NCBI GenBank assembly: GCA_010014835.2
Contig: JAAAKB020000013.1
Span: forward strand, 1,539,154-1,562,581
Direction: 5' to 3'
DNA from: Apostichopus leukothele
Taxonomy: Eukaryota; Echinodermata; Holothuroidea; Aspidochirotida; Stichopodidae
Length of the DNA stretch: 23,428 nt
Both the position numbers and the translations under genes were made by a program. Below the pieces are notes generated by a model. The model did no database searches. It saw nothing but the letters and a program-made list of their open reading frames with translations, and was not told where the DNA came from. Shown in pieces: positions 1-9,385 of the stretch (position 1 is the stretch's first letter; the number at the start of each line of letters is the position of its first letter).

Positions 1-355
1 ATGCTGAAATATTTACTGAAAGTGGTTAAATATTAACTGGTGGTGTTATATTATCTTCAGTTTCTTTTCCACTATCAGTAGTAAACCTGATATTATTGAT
101 ATATGCAGAACACTTCATTTTAAATTAATCCCTTGCAATAAAACACCTGAAGCTATTTCATAAGAAGCGCTAAGAGAGAGTAGAGGGTGAAAAATTTACA
201 AATTGTCACTTGAAGATGGATGGAAGCATGTCTCACTGGATGGAGCACAGAATTTCTCTGACAGCACATCAATAAAACATGCCTTAATATAAATATATAT
301 GTGTGGGGTGGTTAGCTAGGCTCAAATAGCAAACCCCACAAGACAAATTACTCTC
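1..355. other. Non-coding, nothing recognised
   Basis: No open segment of note on either strand. The only visible structure is an 8-bp inverted repeat, TGTGGGGT at 302-309 facing ACCCCACA at 333-340, with a 23-base loop. It is too short to mean much by itself. Confidence 0.6.
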
Positions 356-445
356 TAAAATATCTCTGGTTGAGTGGTAAACATAACTTTATGTTCCATG
401 TAAAATATCTCTGGTTGAGTGGTAAACATAACTTTATGTTCCATG
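356..445. repeat. Perfect 45-bp tandem duplication (two copies)
   Basis: Positions 356-400 and 401-445 are identical head to tail. The unit begins TAAAATATCTCTGG and ends TTCCATG, and a third start (TAAAATTAACC) diverges at once. Having no mismatch in 45 bp while neighbouring repeats in the window are decayed points to a recent duplication, or to an assembly duplication. Confidence 0.95.
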
Positions 446-725
446 TAAAATTAACCTTGTGATAAATAACAGTTTGAGATTTGGGCTACTGTTAAAATAG
501 TTGTCACTATGGAACACTTTAAATGTTGGTGTAGTAGGAAATTGATATCAGAAATTTTCTTTCTCTATACTAAGAGCTCATTGATTAGGTTAATGGTAGA
601 CCAACAAATTTCTCTCACATATTGCCAATTACAAGACTTACGAGAATCACAATAACTCCTGGAAATTTGGAAGACATATACCTTAAACACAGCAGAGAGG
701 AAAAAGTGGAATGAGGGGAAAGGGA

Positions 726-856
726 AAGTCTGTACACATTCCAGTGTACTGCATCAAGGCCAAGCTTAGAGTGAGATCGTTTGTATTGACAGTCGTACGC
801 GAAGTCTGTACACATTCCTTTGTATTGTATCAAGGTCAAGCTAAGAGTGAGATCGT
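726..856. repeat. Diverged 55-bp direct repeat, 76-bp period
   Basis: Copies at 726-780 and 802-856 both start AAGTCTGTACACATTCC and end GAGTGAGATCGT. By eye, 49 of 55 bases match, and three of the six differences are C/T changes. A 21-bp spacer separates them. An open frame on the minus strand runs through both copies but shows no family features. No target duplication or terminal inverted repeat is visible, so this looks like a local duplication and not a mobile element. Confidence 0.85.
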
Positions 857-865
857 ATCGGTTCT

Positions 866-901
866 GACCAATGTGCCGCACTGACGTCACGTCTCGGCGT
901 A
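866..901 (+). promoter_or_regulatory. CCAAT box, perfect CRE and splice-donor-like GTAAGT cluster
   Basis: GACCAAT at about 866-872 is followed by a perfect TGACGTCA palindrome at 882-889 (the CREB/ATF bZIP site) and then GGC|GTAAGT from about 899. Proximal promoters often combine CCAAT and CRE, but no start codon or exon can be attached here. The spacing is also too tight for a transcription start between the CRE and the donor. This is a weak call based only on motifs. Confidence 0.2.
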
Positions 902-2730
902 AGTCAGTGTTAGATTCAGTTTTCTTGGCAGGACGGCCAACATTTGAAGCACTCTATCACAGAAACTAAAATTCATCACAGGGCAAGGCTTAGGACGATA
1001 CAGGGACAAAAAATGATATGATCGAAAGGACTGGATCCCATTTTCACTAAACAATTCCTTTAATGCCTATTGCAAGTGAGATAACTGCATGTCTTTAAGA
1101 AAAATTTGTTCTTAACGTATTTCAAAAGGAGAAACTCAGATTACAAGCTGGTTTTGTTTTCTAACATCCAACCATTAAGAATTCTTGTCATTAAAAGGAA
1201 GGACCAGAGAAGACTGCTTCTTTAAAGAGGCACACAGTAATATTATCATTATGGTCAACTAAATCATTAATTCTTGCATTTTAGTGATAATTAAACTTTT
1301 CTGATACTAACAGGGTTAGAAATCCTATAGGGAACCATCCGAACCAGGAAATTTACCGTCATAGTTTGCAAAAACAAAAGAAGGAAATTGAGAAAAGGAA
1401 AAACATATTAAAACAAAACAAAAATATCAAAAAATGAAACATCAGTAGGTTGTTTTTCTGATCCTTTCATTGTACCCTTTTGTGCCAGGGGTCCTTCTTA
1501 TTCATCCACTTTGTGATCAATAGCTGGTAATCACTAGTAAACATATTTGTTGGAGATTCAGAGTTTTCTCCTCTGCCTATTTAGTACCATAAGTGACCTT
1601 GCAGCAAACAGGTTTGATGTCATACATATATTATTCTTGTCTTTAGTGAATCTGATGAGAAAGTGAAACACAATCTTCGCCTAGAATCACACCGGTTGGT
1701 TGCTCAAATCTGTTAACTCCTCCGTAATGACCTCGCTCTTACCTTAAAACCCTGCCTCTCAGGTATTAAAGCTATCGAATAGAACAGAAGTTTATACATT
1801 CAATACATAAAATGAAAGCATTTCCACTAACCAATCAAAAGTTGCCACATAAGTGGCAGCCATTTCTCTCTATCAGTTTCTATTTTGATTTAAACTTTTG
1901 AAAATGAGGCCAATATTTTCATTGCAAACAATGCCTTGATAAATCAACACAACCCAGTGCCTGGATATCAATCTCTGTGTACACCAAAGCACCATGCCAG
2001 TATTTACAGATCTAATAAAAGTCACAATAAATATGTGGCACCTAATTCTGTCCTTAATGGAAACCCTTAAGAAACTGACGTTACGATCTTGGAACTTTGG
2101 CAGAGGGTTTCATATTTGCGCAAGTAATCAATACCATCATGAAGAGAACAAATCCTGACAGCTTTTAATTTGGTGGTTGACCATACACGCACACACAAGA
2201 TACAGCCTCTGTCAGATCTCTACAGTACATACGAGCAAGCTGTTTAAAGCTAAAATTGGCTTCAAATGATTTCACAACTAGAGCCCTAACATTTTTTTAG
2301 GTCTGATCCTCATCTGAAACCAAAGGTAGATTCCAAGAATCTAAAACTTAAGCATTTCTGGTACAATTTCAAACTGTATTTGGAGCTATTGCTAACTTTG
2401 GCCAAATGCCAATGATCATAAACAATCTTTACTCATCTCTTGGGAAAACCTCTTTATGAACGTTGTTACGGCACAAAAATATGAGATTCTGGTTGACCTA
2501 AATTTGTTCTTCTAATCATCTTTTTGTCATACCATATTGATAGTATACCACAATAAATTTGACCACCTAGTTGACCATTTAAGTTTGACCATCTAGGGCA
2601 AAACGTCCAAACCATACTAGTCATCTGAGTTTTAAGCTTTGCTATGCTGCAACTTGGACAAGATTTTACTATTTGGGAGAGTTATTCATGGTTGAAATCT
2701 TTCTGATTCTATCCTCTGCTCCCCTCTACC
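902..2730. other. Long non-coding stretch
   Basis: No ORF above about 60 codons on either strand and no recognisable exon. Two copies of TTTGACCAYCTAG lie near 2558-2596 as a minor local repeat. Nothing else could be supported. Confidence 0.55.
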
Positions 2731-3219
2731 AATACAGACAGTATCAATTTAAACAGGCAGTATCCATTTGTACAGGTAGTATCAATTTGTACAGTACAGG
2801 CAGTATCCATTTGTACAGGTAGTATCAACTTGTACAGTATAGGCAGTAGCCTATCCATTTGTATAGGCAGTATCCATTTGTACAGGTAGTATCAATTTGT
2901 ACAGATAGTATCAATTTGTACAGTATAGGCAGTATCCATTTGTACAGGTAATATCAACTTGTACAGTATAGGCAGTAGCCTATCCATTTTTATATGCAGT
3001 ATCCATTTGTACAGGCAGTATCCATTTGTACAGGTAGTATCAATTTGTACAGTATAGGCAGTATCCATTTGTACCGGTAGTATCAACTTGTACAGTATAG
3101 GCAGCAGCCTATCCATTTGTATAGGCAGTATCTATATGTACAAGTAGTATCAATTTGTACAGGTAGTATCCATTTGTACAGTACAAGCAGTATCAATTTA
3201 TACAGGCAATATCAATTCA
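2731..3219. repeat. Minisatellite of ~19-bp units with a 129-bp higher-order period
   Basis: The basic unit is close to ACAGGYAGTATCMATTTGT (19 bp), with 24-bp variants containing ACAGT or AGTAGCC insertions. The variant AGGCAGTAGCC recurs at 2841, 2970 and (as AGGCAGCAGCC) 3099, exactly 129 bp apart each time. The order of unit variants also repeats inside each 129-bp block, so whole blocks of about six units were duplicated. A fourth, partial block precedes 2841. Edge units are the most degenerate, as is usual for unequal exchange. Since 129 is a multiple of 3, the minus strand keeps an open frame of 43-residue repeats through the array. This is a by-product of the period and not a gene. 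Confidence 0.95.
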
Positions 3220-5453
3220 TGCTTATATAACAGTATTCCACATTTAGTAACTGAAATATTAATTTTTACTGATAGACTGTACTGCAATGTGCAGCTACAT
3301 CAGCTGACTGAGCTTTGAGCGTTTCAAACTCATTGATAAGTGAAATTGACAAATCTGAAGTGTTTGCTCTTTCATGACTTCAATGGATAAATCACGTTTA
3401 TTGTGTGCGGGGAGGAAAGAGGGTCTCATAAAGGGGTTCTAAATATAACATATTAAAGGTCATTTGTAAGTATTGCCTCGTAAATTTGGGAAGGCAAATA
3501 TACAAGTATGGTTCTGTGTTCCTGATTTTTCTCCCAAGCATTGAGAGAGGTTGAATTTAACAGCCTATAAAATATCCCATTGGTATAAACAGCTTTAATC
3601 ATTTAATTGTTTCTAGCATGAAAAAATACTTAAAACGAAGAGTGAAATTAGGTGACACAATATAAAGGAGGTAAGAATTCCACTGAGTTCAAGAACACTA
3701 AAATATACAATATAGAAACCCTACATTATATGTACATAAGTCATAGAAAAGCCATGGTTTGAATATGTTGCAGTTATTGCAACTACAAGTTCATACTTTC
3801 ATTTTCTAGCATATTTCTGGCTTTCAGATGACCTTGACAAATTCTTTGAACAATCAATGTTTTTAAGATTATTCATATTGAGTCATTTTTCATATTTCAT
3901 TTCATAGATATGACATAGCATAAAGGAAGCTTCTGACCGATAAGCTACCCCTCAAGTGCCCCTCTCCGGCCCGACTGTAGGACTACATAAAGAAGAGTGT
4001 AATTGCAACAGGTGCACGGATAACAGTAAAACATGCTGTCCATGGTCGCCAATTAGTCAACTTGCCAATCTTTGGTCGGATGAGTCAGAAATTGAAGAAA
4101 ATGACCTTTGCACATAAACAACAAAGATTTTATGAAACAAACAACCTTGTCTGAATCACATAAAACTAACTTGAAACATCACAATTATATCAAGCAATGG
4201 CACAGTACACTCATTGCAACACATCCACCTTATTCTAATAATTGTTAGACTGATATCTAATAACTTGACACAGTTTATAATGAAGAATGAATGAATAGAA
4301 TTCGTTAGTGACTAAAGAGATCCTTCACATGATCAAGCACATTCTACAGTTCACATCATGCCATTACTAAATCTCGAGTCCTTTGCGACAGATTTAAAAG
4401 CTTGACTACGAGACTGATAAATTCACTGTGCATGGTTTTATTTTTCTTCTTTAGTCTGTGATAATATGAAACACTCAGTATGTAAATCCCTAAAGTACCC
4501 TTGACAAGACTTTGAAGCGCTCATATATCAACTTACCAAGCTTTTGAAGTTAATAACTTCTATCAGGAACACGTGTGGGTAGTACTCCGACTTTCCAATA
4601 TTTTCCCAAATCAGTACACAATATTCATAAAGATTTCATCAGCCACCACTTAACGAGCGCCTCTTGTGTATTCATCGTACTGTAGACACTGACAAAACCC
4701 TTACATTGTGAATCAATGCAGATAAATAGTTTTCCAATCAAGATGCCAGTTTCTGTAGATCCAGCTGTGACAACAATTATCTCCTCCAAGATCAAATTCA
4801 AATTGTCATTTTTTTTCTCTCGACTAGCTCGCTCAACTACTCATATCCACAGCAACAAGTTGATCTTCCAAAAGCGCGAGTCCGAAAAAAATCCAATTTC
4901 AAAAGAAATTTTCTACGGACATGGGAATGACACATATATACAACAAAACTTTCAACTTTCTGCTCAGTCACGTTTTCAAGTTCCAATTTGGAAGAGGCAA
5001 GGAATTATAAATCAACTAGCCGAGAGGACTTCAACTCCCACATTAAATCAGTCGTGAGGCTCCTGTGCACAGCAATTTTAAGCGGCAGCTCCTTTTTCTT
5101 TTGTCTACTGCTCATCCTACGTGTACACAGTGGCAATAAATCGATCAGAGTGCCTCGGTCTTACGGGATTATGATTCAGCGGCTGTTGACACGTAACCAA
5201 ACACGCTAAATTAACTGCGTTCACTCAAGTCGCTTTTGTCACATTCTCGAGACAAATTTTATCATTTGTTAAATGGAAAATGAAATTTGAATAGAAGACT
5301 TAAGCACCTGTGATTGCATCTGTTGAGCAACGCTCTCAGTCGAATGATACTTTCATAACGGCGACGGATTGCGATTGCAAACCTTGACATTTTCGGAGGT
5401 ATGTTGCAAACACTTCCACAGCTCAATACCAGAAAGAATTGATACATCCGGAA
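3220..5453. other. Non-coding stretch with no supported gene
   Basis: The longest open segment is 113 codons on + (4716-5057). It has no domain, no signal peptide and a low-complexity composition. A 32-codon minus-strand ORF (4043-3945) has an ideal ACCATGG context but no further support. CpG frequency rises from about 4560 to 5570 compared with the surroundings, which may mark a promoter-like or less methylated segment. No start, TATA box or exon could be fixed there. Confidence 0.45.
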
Positions 5454-5475
5454 GGGGGGGGGGGGGGGAAGGGGG
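5454..5475 (+). repeat. Poly-G tract (15 G, then AA and 5 G)
   Basis: An uninterrupted run of 15 G at 5454-5468 is followed by AAGGGGG. It can form a G-quadruplex and its length is likely to be variable or mis-called. It explains the poly-proline stretch in the minus-strand frame across it. Confidence 0.95.
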
Positions 5476-6416
5476 TTAAAGGTGCCGTTTATGAGTCCTT
5501 GAAACGTACCGTACCAGCAATAACTTGTTATCAAGGGTATTTGTGACTTGTCTTGTTTATTTGTCACCGAGAAGGAAAAGAAGAGTAGAAATTGAAATAT
5601 GTATTTATGCTTAAGGGTTCAAACTATACCACCCAAGTTAAGATTTCCACACAGAAACAGACACGTAAACACGCAAAAAGGAATGACTTGCACTGTCATC
5701 TGGAGTTGTGAAAAGTTGTTAAATTCATTTTAGATGCCTAGCTTCAGTTTTTGGATAAATCTAAATGGTAACTGCCAGAATAAACAGTTAAATTCACTCC
5801 ACTTTTCTTTAAATCAATTGCTGCTAATAAGGCAACTCAATGACATTTGCAGACTGCCAGATATAAATTTGGAAACTTGAGACCACAATTGGAAACTATT
5901 TCTCTGATCCTTTATCACACAGTGAGGTCTACAAAGGGTGAAGGGACACACCCACACCTTGCAAACTATTTATTGAAAACTTGTTGCAATTGTGAAAGCT
6001 TTTGCAGCAAACAAATGCACTTTCATCGGTATCTTGTGGAGTTTTATAATTTTTTAAATTTTTTCTCTGTCTTAGAAATATATTTCGGCTATTGTTGTAT
6101 TTTCTCATACTGTGCAGTACTGGGCACAAGCAGTGTGGAGACTGCATCACTGGCTAATTATACTGTAGGTGTGTAATTTCATTGTCATTTATTGGTTCTT
6201 ATTTTACCCTTTTGTCCATGAGCAACCATTCCTTGGGTTCCTGTGGAAAAGGTTTCATTAAAAGTACTTTAAGTCAGTATTCCACTAGAGAGATGAAGTT
6301 GATATGTCAGTCATATTTGAAGACGAGCCTGGGTATGCAGAAAAATCTTAGTCTAATAATAAAATGGATGAAAGGAGGTTGACAGTCCATTGGGTGGGTG
6401 GTCGTGTGTGGGTCCT
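5476..6416. other. Non-coding stretch with unassigned open segments
   Basis: An open segment of 109 codons on + (5847-6176) and its 73-codon minus-strand shadow are the longest. The + product is rich in Leu, Phe, Tyr and Cys, as expected for random translation of AT-rich DNA. It has no recognisable motif or flanking splice pattern. Confidence 0.45.
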
Positions 6417-6456
6417 TATATATTAGTATTATATAGTATATTAGTATATTAGTATT
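6417..6456. repeat. AT-rich short tandem repeat
   Basis: About four imperfect copies of a TATATTAGTAT-like unit lie in tandem. This is a simple low-complexity repeat. Confidence 0.7.
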
Positions 6457-6595
6457 GGGAATGCATTCATTCCACTAAAACTTAAAAAATGGTTTTATAG
6501 CAGAACCATGAACCATAGCTTGCTAGAAGACATCTGTAGCTTATAAATTAATGAGGATAGCAATATTAATAAAGCCGTAGATATATTTCATTATT

Positions 6596-6609
6596 CCCCC
6601 CCCCCCCCC
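6596..6609 (+). repeat. Poly-C tract (14 C)
   Basis: Fourteen consecutive C in an AT-rich setting. This is a homopolymer of probably variable length. Confidence 0.95.
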
Positions 6610-6689
6610 AGGCAATAGTAGGTCACTTCAGATGTTTCTGTCACAAGATGTTTCCTTAGAAATATCAATTGGTTAATCTTACGTTACGG

Positions 6690-7600
6690 TTTGGAGTACC
6701 TATAAATAGTCCACAATTTATATGGCAAATTAAACCTTTCCATGATGTGGACTGGAATACACAATGTTATGTGAGAGAACAAACAACCAGTATAACTAGT
6801 GTACAATAATTGATCAGCGAGAGTATAACTCTTCAAACTAATGCAATCATCTGTTGCATTAAAAAACCAGCAATCATCAAAAATTACAATACTTGGACAG
6901 TGAGAGCATACTGTTGATCGTTTACAAACTAATGCAGTTTGTTTCCTTGAGAAAACAACCACTTAAATTAAAATACTTGCTCAGTGACAGTATACCATCC
7001 AAGCTAATATAGTCCATTCAATGATAAAACAAACAACCAGCACAACGAGTCCTACACAATACTTGCTCAGTGAAAGTATAACTATTCAAACTAATATCTT
7101 TATTCAGGGAGAGAACAAGTAACAATGATAATTACTTAATCAAGTGAGATAATAACTATCCAACTACTAAACATCAATAATAGAACAGCTAGACAACAAA
7201 AGAAACCATTCAACCTGTTCAGTAAGAGTATTACTTACCATGGTCAATTTATAGTTAGTTCAGTGAAAGAACAAGCAACCATCGAGACTACAGTACTTAT
7301 TCAGTTAGTGCATAATTCCAAACAAAAAGCATCTACTATAATCAATGTTGTACAAAACATTTATTTCTTTTTTATAAATAAAAATTCTAGCAAAATTGCA
7401 ACTAATACTTTGTTCAGTGAGTGAACAAACACAAATTTGACACATTTCAAGTGAGAAAATTGAGCAACATCTGGTACTATAAAAGACGAACAGCACCCAT
7501 TTAAACTGATACCATCTCCAATGAGAGATAAAAAATATATTACACTAATGCAGTACTTGTTCACTGACAACATATAACAGTGTTTGACACTAATGCTCAA
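6690..7600. repeat. Degenerate tandem array, unit about 75-86 bp
   Basis: A loose motif close to CAATACTTGCTCAGTGA, often followed by AGTATAACTATTCAAACTAAT and then AAACAACCAG, recurs in register at about 6804, 6887, 6971, 7057, 7136, 7211 and 7291. After longer gaps it recurs at about 7403 and 7551. Spacings are mostly 75-86 bp. Copies differ a lot, so this is an old decayed satellite-like array. Short open frames on the minus strand cross it without any coding signature. The edges are approximate. Confidence 0.7.
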
Positions 7601-8386
7601 TCATTGAAATACTAATAGATTCATCCTGAGAAGATGAATCAACCTAGATTTAAAACACATTCCTGATGATGATTGAGTTTACATGTAGATATGTACCTAC
7701 AGACTTGGAGAGAGATTAATCAAGATAATCATAATACCTAGTCTCTTTTTCGTGGCAATTAACAGAAACTTGATGAGCAAGATTAATTGAGAATATAGGC
7801 CGATCTATCGGATCTAGAGCTCCCAATATGCTGCTCTGAACTGTAAGACCACTTAATAATTACTTTATTATTTTCAAGGTAAATATGTCTCTGTGGAAAC
7901 TGAAACTTCTAGTGAAGAGAATAAGACCAAGCTCAAACTTATGAACATAACTTGAGGTGAAACAAGCGGAGATCTGCTAAGGAAAGTATGAAACAACATC
8001 AATAATAACAATAGAGATTAAACTAACAATGAAACAAAAGCAGTGCCAATTAGATCTTAGAGAATATCCAAAAATTGCACTTTTCATAGCTGCAGTTGTA
8101 CAGTATGTATACAACGCCAATTTATCTACTTCTTGTATACTGGTCAAGTGTGATAATTGGTCAATTGCTATATTACCAATTACACATCTGGCTACAAAAC
8201 AACAGATTATTTATGCAGGAACATTCCTTGTTATTTGTCGTTAGTTATCAACGTTGAAACTTGTCACTAGACTGAAGATATCGGAGACAAGTTAGATACT
8301 TGGTTTTCACACATTATGAAAGTAGGTCAGCAAGAACTGTAAGCATATGGATCCAACCATTGACAACTGAAGTAAAGGTAGTCTAG
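7601..8386. other. Non-coding stretch with one possible small exon
   Basis: A possible + strand exon starts at 7879 after TTATTATTTTCAAG and reads KYVSVETETSSEENKTKLKL before a TGA at 7952-7954. The hydrophilic composition looks coding, but no neighbouring exon in matching phase was found. A 71-codon open segment at 8029-8244 begins with plausible sequence (QLDLREYPKIALFIAAVVQ) but also cannot be linked. Both could be upstream exons of the candidate gene that starts at 8387. Confidence 0.25.
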
Positions 8387-9267
8387 CTGTGGGAGAATAC
8401 TGTATTACACTCTTCAAGTGATTGGCTGTCACTTTGCAATCTACTCAATGGTAAGAATCTAGCTATTGATATGGGTGTTTGTTTTACTGCCAGGATACAT
8501 ACTGGGTGACTATTGGCGTGAAATATATGATAAAGGCTTTGAGCTGCCTAATTATGCAGAAATCTCACATTTGTGTCTACAATCAAGAATGACACACCAT
8601 ATACCTCAAAAAACAGGTTACCTCTATATGACACACATTGCCCTATATACTGAATTCTCAATTCTCAGGTACCGTTTTGGACGAATTCCGATGGGAAGAA
8701 AATCCACTCGAAAAACAATGTGTCAGACACTTTGAATGGTAGAATGAGAAGGAAGGGCAAAGACCGGAGGGGCCGGTTACAGTGTTAAAAGGTTACCAGA
8801 ACATTCTAGACACGGTGAAAAGTGGTGCTAAGGTTGTGAGGAGACAGGTAAGCGAGGAACAAAGTAAATATTACAATGCCAATAAACTTATATGTTGGTA
8901 AGAAGTCTCTATGTTACTGTGTTGTAGGAACACTACTTTGGAGGGATACAAGGTGACCAGAATTTAGGTCTACTGCCACAAGCCACAACGAGTGTTCCTA
9001 AGTTATCCAAGTTACAGTACGTAAGAATGGAGTGCATTGTGAAGAGATGAGAGTGATAAGGAAGGAGTGAGTTAAGAAACTATTGTACGTCATAGTGACA
9101 GACTTTTGTTCTAGCTATGTTTGGACAATCAGGCTCGATTAGTAAGCAATATTAATAACAAATTTACTACTATGGGTTTCTTATTCATTGATGGACAAGG
9201 AGAAAATAGTGGGAATACCATCATTATTAACAATCATTCACAAATACCAGAAGTTATTTCATGCTAG
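8387..9267 (+). CDS. Candidate multi-exon gene of unknown family, LRR-like tail, interrupted by one in-frame stop
   Basis: I do not recognise the family. Segments that join in one frame by GT-AG introns are 8387-8450, 8494-8616, 8669-8847, 8928-9020 and 9115 onward. The introns are 8451-8493 (43 bp), 8617-8668 (52 bp), 8848-8927 (80 bp) and 9021-9114 (94 bp). Donors are GTAAGA, GTTACC (weak), GTAAGC and GTAAGA. Acceptors include TTTTACTGCCAG and CTTTTGTTCTAG. Phases match at each join (1, 1, 0, 0). The predicted product includes GDYWREIYDKGFELPNY, then EFRWEENPLEKQCVRHFEW, then a TAG at 8740-8742, then KGYQNILDTVKSGAKVVRRQ and EHYFGGIQGDQNLGLLPQ. It continues with PKLSKLQYLCLDNQARL, which resembles one leucine-rich repeat (LxxLxxLxL). 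The last segment either stays open to TAG at 9265-9267 or ends at GTAAGC (9142). The stop may mean a pseudogene, or the exon may really start at 8743 after a TAG acceptor. The 5' end is unknown: the acceptor before 8387 is poor and an in-frame TAG precedes it. Confidence 0.4.
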
Positions 9268-9311
9268 TTGTGGTAACCAATATGAAGTAATTTCCCCAAA
9301 TATTTCATACG

Positions 9312-9385
9312 GTGCTAAAAAGCTTATCCGGTCACTCTAGGCACGGTAGAGCAAGAGTGCTAAGGTTGTGAGGAGACAGGTAAGA
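9312..9385 (+). pseudogene. Decayed duplicate of an exon end with its splice donor
   Basis: This stretch resembles 8782-8853: GTGCTAAAA here against GTGTTAAAA there, then CTAGGCACGG against CTAGACACGG. The two then share 24 identical bases, from GTGCTAAGGTT through the GACAG|GTAAG exon/intron border. The copies lie 530 bp apart in the same direction. In this copy every frame across the exon part meets a stop or a shift, so it cannot encode the VLKGYQNILD segment of the first copy, yet the donor (GTAAGA) is intact. It looks like a partial tandem duplication of the candidate gene upstream. Confidence 0.6.

Noticed and set aside
2892-3116. 74-codon minus-strand ORF with an apparent 43-residue protein repeat
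   Set aside because: It lies wholly inside the minisatellite. The 129-bp period is a multiple of three, so a frame free of stops in one block is free in all.
2731-3219. Array considered as CRISPR-like
   Set aside because: There are no unique spacers between repeats; units are contiguous variants of one 19-bp word, and the setting is eukaryotic.
3945-4043. 32-codon minus-strand ORF with an ideal ACCATGG context
   Set aside because: Too short, with no conservation or transcript evidence possible here, and no matching exon nearby.
4716-5057. 113-codon + strand ORF
   Set aside because: Composition looks like random translation, with no domain, no splice partner and an overlapping frame of similar quality (4988-5209).
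5847-6176. 109-codon + strand ORF
   Set aside because: Hydrophobic, Cys/Phe/Tyr-rich product typical of AT-rich chance frames. No signal peptide or domain is recognisable, and a minus-strand shadow overlaps it.
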